Assembly (NCBI RefSeq): GCF_900100165.1
Contig: NZ_FNEO01000005.1
Location: forward strand, 1 to 64,000
Source: Flavobacterium glycines
GTDB lineage: Bacteria; Bacteroidota; Bacteroidia; Flavobacteriales; Flavobacteriaceae
Length of the DNA: 64,000 nt
Direction of reading: 5' to 3'
Shown one piece after another: positions 52,938 to 61,420 of this stretch. The position numbers were made by a program, and so were the translations under genes. How positions within the stretch are numbered: the stretch's first letter is position 1; every line of letters starts with the position of its first letter. A model generated the notes under the pieces. That model worked only from the letters and a program-made list of their open reading frames with translations. It was not told the DNA's origin and did not search any database.

Positions 52938-54032
52938 TTAAACATTAAACCTAAAGTGCATTACGTCACCATCCTTTACAATGTATTCTTTTCCTTCCAC
53001 ACGCAATTTTCCAGCTTCCTTCACTTTAGATTCCGAACCATAGTTCGAAAAATCTTCATAAGCAATTACCTCCGCACGAATAAAACCTTTTTCAAAATCG
53101 GTGTGGATAACTCCAGCCGCTTTGGGAGCAGTATCCCCAATGTTGATTGTCCAGGCACGAACTTCTTTAACTCCGGCAGTAAAATAAGTTTGTAAATTCA
53201 ATAATTTATAAGCCGCACGAATCAATACTGCCGAACCTGGCTCAGTTAATCCTAAATCTTCCAGGAAAACCTGACGCTCTTCGTAACTTTCTAATTCGGT
53301 AATATCAGCCTCAGCACCAACAGAAAGCACAATTACCTCTGCATTTTCATCTTTTACTAATTCACGTACCTGATCTACATATTTATTTCCGTTTACCGCC
53401 GAAGCTTCATCTACATTACAAACATATAAAACCGGTTTGGTAGTAATCAATTGGAATTCTTCCATCAAAACCTCTTCTTCATTCGATTGCGGAACAACTG
53501 TTCTGGCAGATTTTGCCTGTAATAAAGCGTCTTTAATTCGGTCCAAAAGCGCTTTTTCAGTCTGCGCTTCCTTATTTCCGGTTTTAGCCGCACGATTTAC
53601 TTTTTCCAAACGTTTTTCAACCGTTTCTAAGTCTTTCAACTGCAATTCGATATCTATTGTTTCTTTATCACGAATAGGATTCACATTTCCGTCAACGTGT
53701 ACAATATTATCATTATCAAAACAACGCAACACATGAATAATAGCATTACACTCACGAATATTTCCAAGAAACTGATTTCCAAGACCTTCACCTTTACTAG
53801 CCCCTTTTACCAAACCTGCAATATCAACAATATCAACAGTAGCCATCTGAACACGCTCCGGTTTTACTAATTCTTCTAACCTTGCGATTCTTGGATCCGG
53901 CACATTTACCACACCAATATTAGGCTCGATAGTACAAAATGGAAAATTGGCACTTTGCGCCTTAGCATTTGACAAACAATTAAATAAAGTTGATTTCCCT
54001 ACATTTGGTAATCCTACAATTCCTGCTTTCAT
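52938..54032 (-). CDS. ychF: Ribosome-associated ATPase YchF/Obg-like
   Basis: The 364-residue full-length protein has an OBG-type nucleotide-binding domain (G1 GLPNVGKST about 7-15, G3 DIAGLVKGASKGEGLGN about 69-85), a coiled-coil insertion (about 130-200) and a C-terminal TGS domain ending DGDVMHFRFNV. YchF binds ATP rather than GTP, associates with ribosomes and restrains translation under oxidative stress. G4 reads NVDE rather than NKxD, which is typical of the ATP-binding branch. It is on the minus strand and heads a two-gene unit with the barrel protein. Confidence 0.96.
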   Translation of the reverse strand: MKAGIVGLPNVGKSTLFNCLSNAKAQSANFPFCTIEPNIGVVNVPDPRIARLEELVKPERVQMATVDIVDIAGLVKGASKGEGLGNQFLGNIRECNAIIHVLRCFDNDNIVHVDGNVNPIRDKETIDIELQLKDLETVEKRLEKVNRAAKTGNKEAQTEKALLDRIKDALLQAKSARTVVPQSNEEEVLMEEFQLITTKPVLYVCNVDEASAVNGNKYVDQVRELVKDENAEVIVLSVGAEADITELESYEERQVFLEDLGLTEPGSAVLIRAAYKLLNLQTYFTAGVKEVRAWTINIGDTAPKAAGVIHTDFEKGFIRAEVIAYEDFSNYGSESKVKEAGKLRVEGKEYIVKDGDVMHFRFNV

Positions 54033-54356
54033 GATCGTATTGTTTACAGCCGGACTTTTTATAGCCAGACTTTTTTTTAGTTTTTTAATTTAAACGGTTG
54101 CAAATATAAGATATAAAAATCTATAGATAGCATATTTGCAAAATTAATCCAACACTACTTTCAAGACTGCAAAACAAGCTGTCCAAACACTTTTTTCTTA
54201 TCTCTTTTTCTAATTCAGAGCCGGATATTTTAAGATTATAAAACCAATGCTTTCAGCAAAAAATCTTATCTTGCAATTGCCTTTTTCAACCGAATTAACT
54301 TCGATTTATTTAAAGATTTTATAGCAAAGCTATCAACAATATTAATTGTATAATTT
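54033..54356. other. Divergent intergenic region between ychF and a methyltransferase
   Basis: These 324 bases hold no credible gene. The only clear signal is a TATATTTG element on the minus strand (54101-54108). A partly repeated segment, GGACTTTTT/AGACTTTTTTTT, lies at about 54052-54079. I found no clear promoter for the plus-strand methyltransferase. Confidence 0.5.
54101..54108 (-). promoter_or_regulatory. Putative -7 element of ychF
   Basis: On the minus strand this reads TATATTTG, matching TAnnTTTG, about 70 bases upstream of the ychF start. Confidence 0.45.
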
Positions 54357-55100
54357 ATGACTAATCTTTATCCTGATAAAATGGCCGAAATATATGACGC
54401 TATGTATCAAAGCTTCATAGACTACGACAGGGAATATACTTTTTACAACAACTTACTGCAAAAAAACAAACCTAAAAACATCTTAGAAATAGGCAGCGGA
54501 ACCGGGAATCTGGCTCAACGCTTTATCGAAAACAAACAAAACTACATCGGTCTTGATTACAGCAAAAGCATGATTAGCATTGCACAAAAAAGGAATCCCG
54601 GATGTCACTTTATTCACGCCGATATGCGCGATTTTAATCTCGAAAAGAAAGTTGATGCTATAATTATCACCAGTCGTTCTACGAGTTACTTAATTTCAAA
54701 CAACGACATCAATGATACTTTTAACTGTCTGCATAACAATCTTAATACAGATGGTGTGATAATTTTTGATTTCATAGACGCCAACAGGTTCATTCCATAT
54801 ATCAAAGAAAACAGCCCTATTGTTCACTCAGCCCAACACAAAGGTGTTAATTATAGTCGAAAAAGCAGCTGGGAAGTAAGCCTGCACGACAATTTTTTAC
54901 TCGAATGGACCGCTAAATATTATAGTGATACAATAGACGATACTAAAATAATTGCAAATGACTACGCCACCGTAAGAGTCTTTACACTAAACGAAATGCA
55001 GCTATTTCTCTATCTCAACCACTTTGAAATCATTGAAATTATTGACAGAAAAACTTATGCTTACGATACTTTTGTAATTGTAGCGCAAAAAAAATCCTGA
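54357..55100 (+). CDS. Class I SAM-dependent methyltransferase
   Basis: The 247-residue protein has motif I ILEIGSGTGNLAQRF (about 42-56), motif II YIGLDYSKSMISIA and an HADMRDFNL segment, the pattern of small-molecule methyltransferases. The residues after that (SRSTSYLISNNDINDTFNCL) replace the usual motif IV Asn-Pro-Pro-Tyr, so it is not an N6-adenine enzyme. It is unrelated in sequence to the other methyltransferase at 30858. It is followed by a terminator and then the convergent ferredoxin gene. Substrate unknown. Confidence 0.85.
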   Translation: MTNLYPDKMAEIYDAMYQSFIDYDREYTFYNNLLQKNKPKNILEIGSGTGNLAQRFIENKQNYIGLDYSKSMISIAQKRNPGCHFIHADMRDFNLEKKVDAIIITSRSTSYLISNNDINDTFNCLHNNLNTDGVIIFDFIDANRFIPYIKENSPIVHSAQHKGVNYSRKSSWEVSLHDNFLLEWTAKYYSDTIDDTKIIANDYATVRVFTLNEMQLFLYLNHFEIIEIIDRKTYAYDTFVIVAQKKS

Positions 55101-55120
55101 GTGGTTCACTCAGGATTTTT
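55089..55120. terminator. Bidirectional terminator overlapping the methyltransferase stop codon
   Basis: AAAAATCCTGAGTG (55090-55103) pairs with CACTCAGGATTTTT (55107-55120), with only a GTT loop. The TGA stop (55098-55100) of the methyltransferase lies inside the left arm. It separates that gene from the convergent ferredoxin gene. Confidence 0.85.
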
Positions 55121-55143
55121 AAATTGAAATTATATATAATCAA

Positions 55144-55494
55144 CTATTCATTATGCAAGAAAGCCTGTCTGTTTAACAAGGTTTCTTCATCCTCTACATG
55201 ATTATCATCAGGAACACAACAATCCACAGGACATACAGCAGCACATTGTGGCTCGTCATGAAACCCTTTACACTCTGTACATTTACCCGGAACAATATAA
55301 TACACCTCATCAGAAATTGGAGTTTGAGCCTCATCAGCATCTACTTCAGTTCCGTCAGGAAGCACTACTTTTCCTTTTAATGTTGTACCATCTTTATATC
55401 TCCAATCGTCAGCTCCTTCATAGATTGCTGTATTTGGACATTCCGGTTCACATGCACCACAATTGATACATTCGTCTGTTATGATAATTGCCAT
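55144..55494 (-). CDS. Ferredoxin with two [4Fe-4S]-type sites
   Basis: The 116-residue protein has a first cluster motif [12 protein letters not shown] (Cys9, 12, 15, 19) and a second, [22 protein letters not shown], with an eight-residue insertion between the second and third Cys, as in the 2[4Fe-4S] ferredoxins of the Alvin/FdxN type. An inserted loop (about 25-70) is acidic. It carries electrons for soluble redox enzymes. It is divergently transcribed from the acyl-CoA reductase gene across a gap of about 135 bases. Confidence 0.9.
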   Translation of the reverse strand: MAIIITDECINCGACEPECPNTAIYEGADDWRYKDGTTLKGKVVLPDGTEVDADEAQTPISDEVYYIVPGKCTECKGFHDEPQCAAVCPVDCCVPDDNHVEDEETLLNRQAFLHNE

Positions 55495-55560
55495 TTTATT
55501 CTGTATTTATTTTTTAAAAGTTAAAATCACACAACCAAAAAAACATTTGATAGAAGACTT

Positions 55561-55591
55561 TTGACTTTCGACTTATTAAATCTTACTTTTG
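55561..55591 (+). promoter_or_regulatory. Putative promoter of the acyl-CoA reductase gene
   Basis: TTG (55561-55563), a 20-base spacer and TACTTTTG (55584-55591) match the Bacteroidetes promoter consensus closely, 38 bases before the ATG at 55630. Confidence 0.6.
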
Positions 55592-55629
55592 TGCAAAATT
55601 ACAATCAAAACATTTCATAAACAAACATT

Positions 55630-56688
55630 ATGACATTAGAAAATAAAAAAAATGCGTTTATCGAATTGGGAAAATTTTTAAGTCAATTTTCCGAAGCCGA
55701 AAATAGTCCCAAAAAAGACGTTTTAGGCAATGCTGTTTTTTTTGATTCCTTTGTTGATTTAATTCACTTATCTCAATCTCATAATGGCTGGTACACACCT
55801 GAACAAGTGTATTATGCAATTCAATCCTGGGCAAATGCCCTGACTGAAGAAAACCTGAACATCTGGTTAAACACTTATGATTTTACGAATGTAAAACCAA
55901 AGAAAATTGCACTAATATTAGCCGGAAACATTCCGTTAGTTGGTTTTCACGATTTCCTGTCGGTATTAATCACCGGTCATGATGTTTTAGCAAAAACCTC
56001 ATCAAATGATCAACATTTATTGCCTTTTTTAGCAAAATATTTGATTCATATTGCTCCTGAATTAGAAAATAAAATTACTTTCACTGAAGGAAAATTAGAA
56101 AATTTTGATGCTGTAATTGCCACTGGAAGCAACAATACCGCCCGTTATTTTGAATATTATTTTAAAGACAAACCGTCTATTATTCGTAAAAGCCGCAATT
56201 CAGTAGCTGTATTAAACGGTGAAGAAACCAAAGAGCAATTAATTGCTTTAGGAGAAGATATTTTCAGGTATTTTGGCTTAGGTTGCCGCAATGTATCCAA
56301 ACTTTTTGTTCCAAAAGGATATAACTTTGATGCTTTTTTCGAAGCTATGTTTGAATATCAGGATATCATCAAATATGAAAAATACGCTAACAATTACGAC
56401 TATAACAAAGCGGTTTTTTTAATGAGTAATTTCAAATTACTTGACAATGGTTTTTTAACTATCAAAGAAGATAATAGCCATGCCTCTCCTATTTCGAGTA
56501 TTTTTTATGAATATTACGATGACCTATCAGAGGTTGAAAAAAAACTAGAACAAAACACTGATAATATCCAATGTATAGTTAGCAATAATTTAATTAAAAA
56601 CAGCATTGCTTTCGGACAAACACAACAGCCTAAATTATGGGATTATGCCGATAATGTCGATACTATATCGTTTTTGTTAATAACATAG
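55630..56688 (+). CDS. LuxC-like acyl-CoA reductase
   Basis: The 352-residue protein belongs to the LuxC/acyl-CoA reductase family of the aldehyde dehydrogenase superfamily. It shows the NAD(P) site region KKIALILAGNIPLVGFHDFLS (about 90-110), ATGSNNTARYFEYYF, the Arg-rich KPSIIRKSRNSVAVL and GLGCRNVSKLFVP, with the active-site Cys expected in the last segment. It is shorter than LuxC (about 480), as is usual for the Bacteroidetes form. It reduces an acyl-CoA or acyl-enzyme to an aldehyde with NAD(P)H. The substrate is unknown; it lies next to serine-synthesis genes and a ferredoxin in a common flavobacterial gene order. Confidence 0.85.
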   Translation: MTLENKKNAFIELGKFLSQFSEAENSPKKDVLGNAVFFDSFVDLIHLSQSHNGWYTPEQVYYAIQSWANALTEENLNIWLNTYDFTNVKPKKIALILAGNIPLVGFHDFLSVLITGHDVLAKTSSNDQHLLPFLAKYLIHIAPELENKITFTEGKLENFDAVIATGSNNTARYFEYYFKDKPSIIRKSRNSVAVLNGEETKEQLIALGEDIFRYFGLGCRNVSKLFVPKGYNFDAFFEAMFEYQDIIKYEKYANNYDYNKAVFLMSNFKLLDNGFLTIKEDNSHASPISSIFYEYYDDLSEVEKKLEQNTDNIQCIVSNNLIKNSIAFGQTQQPKLWDYADNVDTISFLLIT

Positions 56689-56780
56689 AAAAAATTTTAA
56701 TAATTATTACGAATATTTTAATGCTTATTCAACTCCTATTACCGAAATTTGCATTTTAATTTTTTGGACTTAAATACACC

Positions 56781-57851
56781 ATGAAAAAACACAACTACAG
56801 CGCAGGACCATCTATCTTACCACAAGAAGTTTTTGAAAAATCAGCACAAGCTGTTTTAAACTTCAATAATTCAGGATTATCTATCTTAGAAATTTCGCAC
56901 CGCAGCAAAGACTTTGTTGCTGTTATGGACGAAGCAAGAGCTTTGGCTCTTGAATTACTAGGATTAGAAGGAAAAGGATACAAAGCTCTTTTTCTTGGAG
57001 GTGGAGCAAGCCTTGAATTTTTAATGGTTCCTTACAACTTGATGAAAGAAAACGGGAAAGCCGCTTATTTAGATTCAGGAACTTGGGCTACTGCAGCTAT
57101 TAAAGAAGCTAAATTCTTTGGAGAAACTGTAATTGTTGCTTCATCAAAAGAAGACAACTACACTTATGTACCTAAAGATTATGAAATTCCTGCTGATGCA
57201 GATTATTTCCACTGTACTTCTAACAATACCATTTTTGGCACACAAATGAAATCATTCCCAAAAACTAATATTCCAATGGTTTGCGATATGAGTTCAGATA
57301 TCTTTTCAAGAGTAATTGATTTTTCTCAATTTGACATTATCTATGCCGGAGCTCAAAAAAACATGGGACCTGCAGGAACAACTTTAGTAGTTGTTAAAGA
57401 AGAAATCCTTGGTAAAAACGGCCGTGTTATTCCAAGTATGTTAGACTACGCTAAACATATCAAAGCAGACAGTATGTACAATACACCACCTGTTTTCTCT
57501 GTTTACGCTTCTTTATTGACTATGAAATGGATTAAAGAAAAAGGCGGAGTTGCAGCTGTTGAAAAATTAAACAACGCAAAAGCGGAATTACTTTACGGAG
57601 AAATCGACAGAAATCCATTATTTAAAGGTGCTGCTGTTGTTGAAGACCGTTCTAATATGAATGTTACTTTCTTACTAACTAACCCGGAGCATACTGAAAC
57701 ATTTGACAAAATGTGGAAAGAAGCCGGAATTTCAGGATTACCTGGACACCGTTCAGTAGGTGGTTACAGAGCTTCTATCTACAATGCTATGCCAATTGAA
57801 AGCGTACAAGTGTTAGTAGATGTAATGCAAGCTTTAGAAAAAAACGTTTAA
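56781..57851 (+). CDS. serC: Phosphoserine aminotransferase
   Basis: The 356-residue PLP enzyme of class V converts 3-phosphohydroxypyruvate and glutamate to phosphoserine and 2-oxoglutarate. The N-terminus KKHNYSAGPSILPQEV, the phosphate-binding LFLGGGASLEF, the Schiff-base Lys in YAGAQKNMGPAG (about 195) and the C-terminal GLPGHRSVGGYRASIYNA all match. It is followed after 105 bases, including a terminator, by serA, so the second pathway step can be made separately. The start is the conserved one. Confidence 0.97.
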   Translation: MKKHNYSAGPSILPQEVFEKSAQAVLNFNNSGLSILEISHRSKDFVAVMDEARALALELLGLEGKGYKALFLGGGASLEFLMVPYNLMKENGKAAYLDSGTWATAAIKEAKFFGETVIVASSKEDNYTYVPKDYEIPADADYFHCTSNNTIFGTQMKSFPKTNIPMVCDMSSDIFSRVIDFSQFDIIYAGAQKNMGPAGTTLVVVKEEILGKNGRVIPSMLDYAKHIKADSMYNTPPVFSVYASLLTMKWIKEKGGVAAVEKLNNAKAELLYGEIDRNPLFKGAAVVEDRSNMNVTFLLTNPEHTETFDKMWKEAGISGLPGHRSVGGYRASIYNAMPIESVQVLVDVMQALEKNV

Positions 57852-57872
57852 AAACAAAACATACAAACAAAG

Positions 57873-57909
57873 AGAACGATTAAAGGTCAAAAACTTTTAA
57901 TCGTTCTTT
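57873..57909 (+). terminator. Rho-independent terminator between serC and serA
   Basis: AGAACGATTAAAGG (57873-57886) pairs with CTTTTAATCGTTCT (57894-57907) with one G-T pair, followed by a short T run. Because serA follows, it may act as a partial or regulatory terminator. Confidence 0.8.
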
Positions 57910-57956
57910 ATTTCAACCAAAAAGAATTCGAATCTTTAAAAATAAAAAAAAAAGAA

Positions 57957-58907
57957 ATGAAAGTATTAGCAAACGACGGGATTTCAAAAAGTGGAATCTT
58001 AGCTTTAGAAAAAGGTGGTTTTGAAGTAATCACTACAAAAGTAGCTCAGGAACAAGTAGCTAACTTTGTAAACGAAAACAACGTAAGCGTAGTTTTAGTA
58101 AGAAGTGCAACTAAAGTTCGTAAAGATATTATCGATGCTTGTCCAGGACTAAAAATCATCGGTCGTGGTGGTGTAGGTATGGATAACATTGATGTGGATT
58201 ATGCTAAAAGCAAAGGAATTCACGTAATCAATACTCCTGCTTCATCTTCAGAATCTGTAGCTGAATTGGTTTTTGCTCATTTATTAACAGGTGTACGTTT
58301 CTTACACGATTCTAACAGAAACATGCCTTTAGAAGGAGACACTAAATTCAACGACTTGAAAAAAGCCTATGCTAACGGTGTTGAATTAAGAGGTAAAACT
58401 TTAGGAATTGTAGGTATTGGTCGTATTGGTCAGGCTACAGCTAAAATGGCTCTTGGTTTAGGTATGAAAGTGATTGCTGCGGATAGTTTTATTCCTCAGG
58501 TAGATGTAAAAGTTGAATTCTTTGACGGACAATCTATCACAACTACCATCAAAACTCAGTCATTAGAATCTGTATTCGCTGAATCTGATTTCATCACATT
58601 ACACGTTCCTGCACAAAACGGTTATATTGTAACTGAAAAAGAATTCGCTACAATGAAAAACGGAGTTGGAATTGTAAACTGTGCTCGTGGTGGAGTTATC
58701 AACGAAGTGGATTTAGTTAAAGCTTTAGACAGTGGAAAAGTTGCTTTTGCCGGTTTAGATGTTTTTGAAAACGAACCAACTCCTGCTACTCAACTTTTAA
58801 TGCACCCAAAAATCTCTTTGACTCCACACATTGGAGCTGCAACTGGAGAAGCTCAGGACAGAATTGGAACTGAATTAGCATCTCAAATCATTAGCATTTT
58901 GAGCTAA
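57957..58907 (+). CDS. serA: D-3-phosphoglycerate dehydrogenase (short form)
   Basis: The 316-residue D-isomer 2-hydroxyacid dehydrogenase has the NAD site TLGIVGIGRIGQATAKMALG (about 143-162), Arg in NCARGGVIN (about 241), Glu in DVFENEPTP (about 270) and His in TPHIGAAT (about 288). It lacks the C-terminal ACT/ASB domains, so it is probably not feedback-inhibited by serine in the E. coli way. It oxidises 3-phosphoglycerate as the first step to serine. Its neighbour serC supports the pathway call. serB is not in the window. Confidence 0.95.
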   Translation: MKVLANDGISKSGILALEKGGFEVITTKVAQEQVANFVNENNVSVVLVRSATKVRKDIIDACPGLKIIGRGGVGMDNIDVDYAKSKGIHVINTPASSSESVAELVFAHLLTGVRFLHDSNRNMPLEGDTKFNDLKKAYANGVELRGKTLGIVGIGRIGQATAKMALGLGMKVIAADSFIPQVDVKVEFFDGQSITTTIKTQSLESVFAESDFITLHVPAQNGYIVTEKEFATMKNGVGIVNCARGGVINEVDLVKALDSGKVAFAGLDVFENEPTPATQLLMHPKISLTPHIGAATGEAQDRIGTELASQIISILS

Positions 58908-58929
58908 TCGTTTAAGAATTATATAACAC

Positions 58930-58967
58930 AAAAGGACTCTTTATCAATTGGTAATGAGTCCTTTTTT
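58930..58967 (+). terminator. Rho-independent terminator after serA
   Basis: AAAAGGACTC (58930-58939) pairs with GAGTCCTTTT (58956-58965), followed by more Ts. The loop contains the -33 TTG of the next promoter. Confidence 0.8.
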
Positions 58968-58978
58968 CATTATATTTG
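58948..58978 (+). promoter_or_regulatory. Putative promoter of the EF-hand/DUF937-like gene
   Basis: TTG (58948-58950), a 20-base spacer and TATATTTG (58971-58978) match the Bacteroidetes consensus. The -33 element lies in the loop of the serA terminator, so the two elements overlap. Confidence 0.6.
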
Positions 58979-59003
58979 ATTAAACCATTTTAAAAAAAAG
59001 CTC

Positions 59004-59561
59004 ATGTTAGAACAATTAAATCAACTAGTACAAGAATTTGGACAAGATGCTGTTGTAAAAAACGAGGCTATCCCAAACGAACAAAATGAGGCAGTTTTAA
59101 AAGAAACCAGCAGTTCTATATTTTCAAGCTTACAAAAAATAGCAACCGAAGCTGATTTATCTCAAATTGCGGGCTTATTACAAGGTAAGGACATTAATAA
59201 AAATGATCCCACCATACAAAAAATCACCAATGAAGTATCCAATTCATTGACCCAAAAATTAGGAATTAATTCTACTACTGCCATTAGCACAGCTACAAGC
59301 ATGATTCCTAAAGTACTCAGTTCCTTAATTAACAAAGCTAACGACCCAAAAGACAAAAGCATTAGCCTTTCCGGATTACTGGATGCCTTAACCGGTGGCG
59401 ACAGTCCTGAACATGCCAGTATCATGGATGCTATAGGTAAATACGGACTTCATTTTGGTTTAGATCAAAACTCCGATGGAAAAATTGACTTAGAAGATGC
59501 CAAAGAACTAACTAAAAAAGGAGGTTTAGGCGGAATGCTGGGAAAACTTTTCGGGAAGTAA
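59004..59561 (+). CDS. DUF937-like protein with an EF-hand-type calcium loop
   Basis: The 185-residue protein is mostly helical and rich in Leu/Ile/Ser, with repeated segments like IFSSLQKIATEADLSQIAGLLQG and NSLTQKLGINSTTAISTAT, similar to DUF937 proteins. Near the C-terminus a 12-residue calcium-binding loop, DQNSDGKIDLED (about 152-163), fits one EF-hand. It ends with a Gly/Lys-rich tail (GGLGGMLGKLFGK). No signal peptide is seen. The function is unknown. It follows serA with its own promoter and terminator. Confidence 0.8.
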   Translation: MLEQLNQLVQEFGQDAVVKNEAIPNEQNEAVLKETSSSIFSSLQKIATEADLSQIAGLLQGKDINKNDPTIQKITNEVSNSLTQKLGINSTTAISTATSMIPKVLSSLINKANDPKDKSISLSGLLDALTGGDSPEHASIMDAIGKYGLHFGLDQNSDGKIDLEDAKELTKKGGLGGMLGKLFGK

Positions 59562-59581
59562 ATATCAAATAAAATTCTTTT

Positions 59582-59618
59582 AAAAATGCCATTTGTCTTA
59601 TTCACAAATGGCATTTTT
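59582..59618 (+). terminator. Rho-independent terminator after the DUF937-like gene
   Basis: AAAAATGCCATTTGT (59582-59596) pairs perfectly with ACAAATGGCATTTTT (59604-59618) around a 7-base loop. Confidence 0.88.
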
Positions 59619-59684
59619 GATAAAAACCGACTTATATCAGCGATTTAATTCGTAAATTTAAGTAACTCAAATCCGGCTAATATC

Positions 59685-60122
59685 ATGAAAAATAAACTTT
59701 ACATATTAACATTGATTTTAGGACTCATACTACTAAGTTGTGCCAGTCAAAAAACAACTATTCCTCAAAAAGAAGCTTTAACTTCGGGCAGTAACGACAC
59801 AATTAAAATTGCTAACAAAGACTTAGAATATGAAGTAATCATTATTGATCCCGGTTTTAATATGTGGCTTAATTCTATGGCTTATCCTCGAGGCTTTTAC
59901 ACCCAAAGTTATTTAGAAAACAAAAATAGATTATATATAAGTGAATGGAATAATCGCTTTTTGCAACCACAACGTTACAGCAGAAATTTATACGAAATGA
60001 CCATTGATTACGACCCTAATATTGATTATGGCTATGAAGTAAATTATTTGATTTACAATTATATGATTTATTTTCAAAATAATTACCGTCAAAAACTATG
60101 GGGTCACGTTCCTTTAAGATAA
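59685..60122 (+). CDS. DUF6146-like lipoprotein
   Basis: The 145-residue protein has a lipobox at LLSC (Cys about 19), a Lys/Thr-rich linker, and then a conserved domain with YEVIIIDPGFNMWLNSMAYPRGFYTQ at about 48-73 and YGYEVNYLIYNYMIYFQNNYRQKLW near the end. I recall this family as DUF6146 in flavobacteria. Many aromatic residues suggest a small surface-exposed domain. It is followed after 33 bases by the DUF6787-like gene, which is probably cotranscribed. Function unknown; DUF number from memory. Confidence 0.75.
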   Translation: MKNKLYILTLILGLILLSCASQKTTIPQKEALTSGSNDTIKIANKDLEYEVIIIDPGFNMWLNSMAYPRGFYTQSYLENKNRLYISEWNNRFLQPQRYSRNLYEMTIDYDPNIDYGYEVNYLIYNYMIYFQNNYRQKLWGHVPLR

Positions 60123-60155
60123 TCTTTACTACATTTGTTATCATTATAAATAAAG

Positions 60156-60467
60156 ATGAAGGGATTAAAAAAACGTTGGGGAATTACTTCTAATTTTCAA
60201 CTTACAATAGTTTTTATAGTTTTTGCCATTACAGGATCAGCTTCGGCATGGATTTCAAAACCAGTATGTATTTGGTTAGGGATTTTAAAAGAAGATTTTG
60301 GATTCTGGCATACTCCTGTCCGATTGTTAATTGTACTTCCTCTGTATCAAATTTTACTTGTAATTATCGGATTTTTATTTGGCCAATTCAAATTTTTCTG
60401 GGCATTCGAAAAAAAGATGCTCCGCAAAATGGGACTGGGATTTTTATTCAAAAACAACCCGTCTTAA
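60156..60467 (+). CDS. DUF6787-like membrane protein
   Basis: The 103-residue protein has two membrane segments (about 16-40, TIVFIVFAITGSASAWIS, and 58-80, LLIVLPLYQILLVIIGFLFGQ) with charged ends (MKGLKKRWGI and FEKKMLRKMGLGFLFKN). I recall the family as DUF6787, conserved in Bacteroidetes next to the DUF6146-like gene. Its stop codon interlocks with that of the convergent gene (they share TTAA at 60464-60467). Function unknown. Confidence 0.75.
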   Translation: MKGLKKRWGITSNFQLTIVFIVFAITGSASAWISKPVCIWLGILKEDFGFWHTPVRLLIVLPLYQILLVIIGFLFGQFKFFWAFEKKMLRKMGLGFLFKNNPS

Positions 60468-60730
60468 TCATTCTTTTTAATACTATAATTATAAATCCAC
60501 ATAAGTGTAAAAGTGGGAATAAAATCTGTAAAAGGGAAAAACTCTTCTACAAAAGAAATGATACCGCTTATCCTTCCCGGCCTGCCTTTATACATTTTAG
60601 TCATTAAAAAACCTGACAAGGGAGCCCAAACCACATCGGAGAACTCACCTATAAAAGGAATGGAAAAAGATAACATCCCGATAATATCGAAAACAATTCC
60701 CAGAATAAGCTTTTTATTTTTATTATCCAT
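60464..60730 (-). CDS. Small membrane protein
   Basis: This 88-residue protein has three hydrophobic segments (about 7-24, KLILGIVFDIIGMLSFSIP; 29-45; and 65-82) with a basic loop KMYKGRPGRISG between them. It is followed by charged Lys/Asn at the C-terminus (SIKKND). It could be a distant relative of small flavobacterial membrane proteins. It starts 9 bases after the msrA stop and may be on its transcript. Function unknown. Confidence 0.65.
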   Translation of the reverse strand: MDNKNKKLILGIVFDIIGMLSFSIPFIGEFSDVVWAPLSGFLMTKMYKGRPGRISGIISFVEEFFPFTDFIPTFTLMWIYNYSIKKND

Positions 60731-60739
60731 AAAGCCCTT

Positions 60740-61288
60740 CTATCCTTTTAACTTATCTTTAAAATAAGCTCTTACTTTGTTAATTTTTGGTGTAATTACA
60801 AAAGAGCAATACCCTTGACTTTTATTTTGATTGTAATAATTCTGATGATACTCTTCTGCATCATAAAAAGTCGAAGCTGGTGAAACTTTAGTGACAATAG
60901 GCTTATCAAAAACAGCTTCCTGAGTTAAAAATCGAATAAAGTCTTCCGATATTTCACGTTGCTCCTCATTATGATAAAAAATCTCACTTCTATATTGAGT
61001 CCCCACATCATTCCCCTGACGGTTTAAAGTAGTAGGATCATGGGTTGCAAAAAACAGTTCTAAAAGTTCACCAAACGAAATTACATTAGGATCAAAAGTA
61101 ATCTGAATTGCTTCGGCATGACCTGTATCACCCTGACATATTTCTTTGTAAGTAGGATTTACGGTCTTACCACCTATATATCCGGAAACCACTTTTTGGA
61201 CTCCTTTTAATTCTAAAAAAACAGCTTCTGTACACCAGAAACAACCTCCTGCTAATGTTGCTACTTCTGTCATTATTTCTTTTTCCAT
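60740..61288 (-). CDS. msrA: Peptide methionine-(S)-S-oxide reductase
   Basis: The 182-residue protein shows the catalytic motif GGCFWC (about 14-19, with the active Cys first), TEAVFLELKGV, GYIGGKTVNPTYKEIC, GHAEAIQITFDP and the late NQNKSQGYCSF with the resolving Cys. It reduces methionine sulfoxide in proteins using thioredoxin. It is a stand-alone MsrA without an MsrB fusion. The gene is on the minus strand ahead of the small membrane protein gene, and both may be one unit. Confidence 0.96.
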   Translation of the reverse strand: MEKEIMTEVATLAGGCFWCTEAVFLELKGVQKVVSGYIGGKTVNPTYKEICQGDTGHAEAIQITFDPNVISFGELLELFFATHDPTTLNRQGNDVGTQYRSEIFYHNEEQREISEDFIRFLTQEAVFDKPIVTKVSPASTFYDAEEYHQNYYNQNKSQGYCSFVITPKINKVRAYFKDKLKG

Positions 61289-61333
61289 AAATACTTATTA
61301 AATTAGAAAACAATTGGTTCATTTCCATTAACT

Positions 61334-61341
61334 CAAATTTA
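61334..61341 (-). promoter_or_regulatory. Putative -7 element of msrA
   Basis: On the minus strand this reads TAAATTTG, matching TAnnTTTG, 45 bases upstream of msrA. No -33 TTG at a good distance. Confidence 0.4.
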
Positions 61342-61420
61342 TGCTTTTTTAAACCAAAAATATAATAGTGTCAATTTTATAATCGTTAAAATCTTTGTTT
61401 CTTTGTAAAAACTGCAAACC

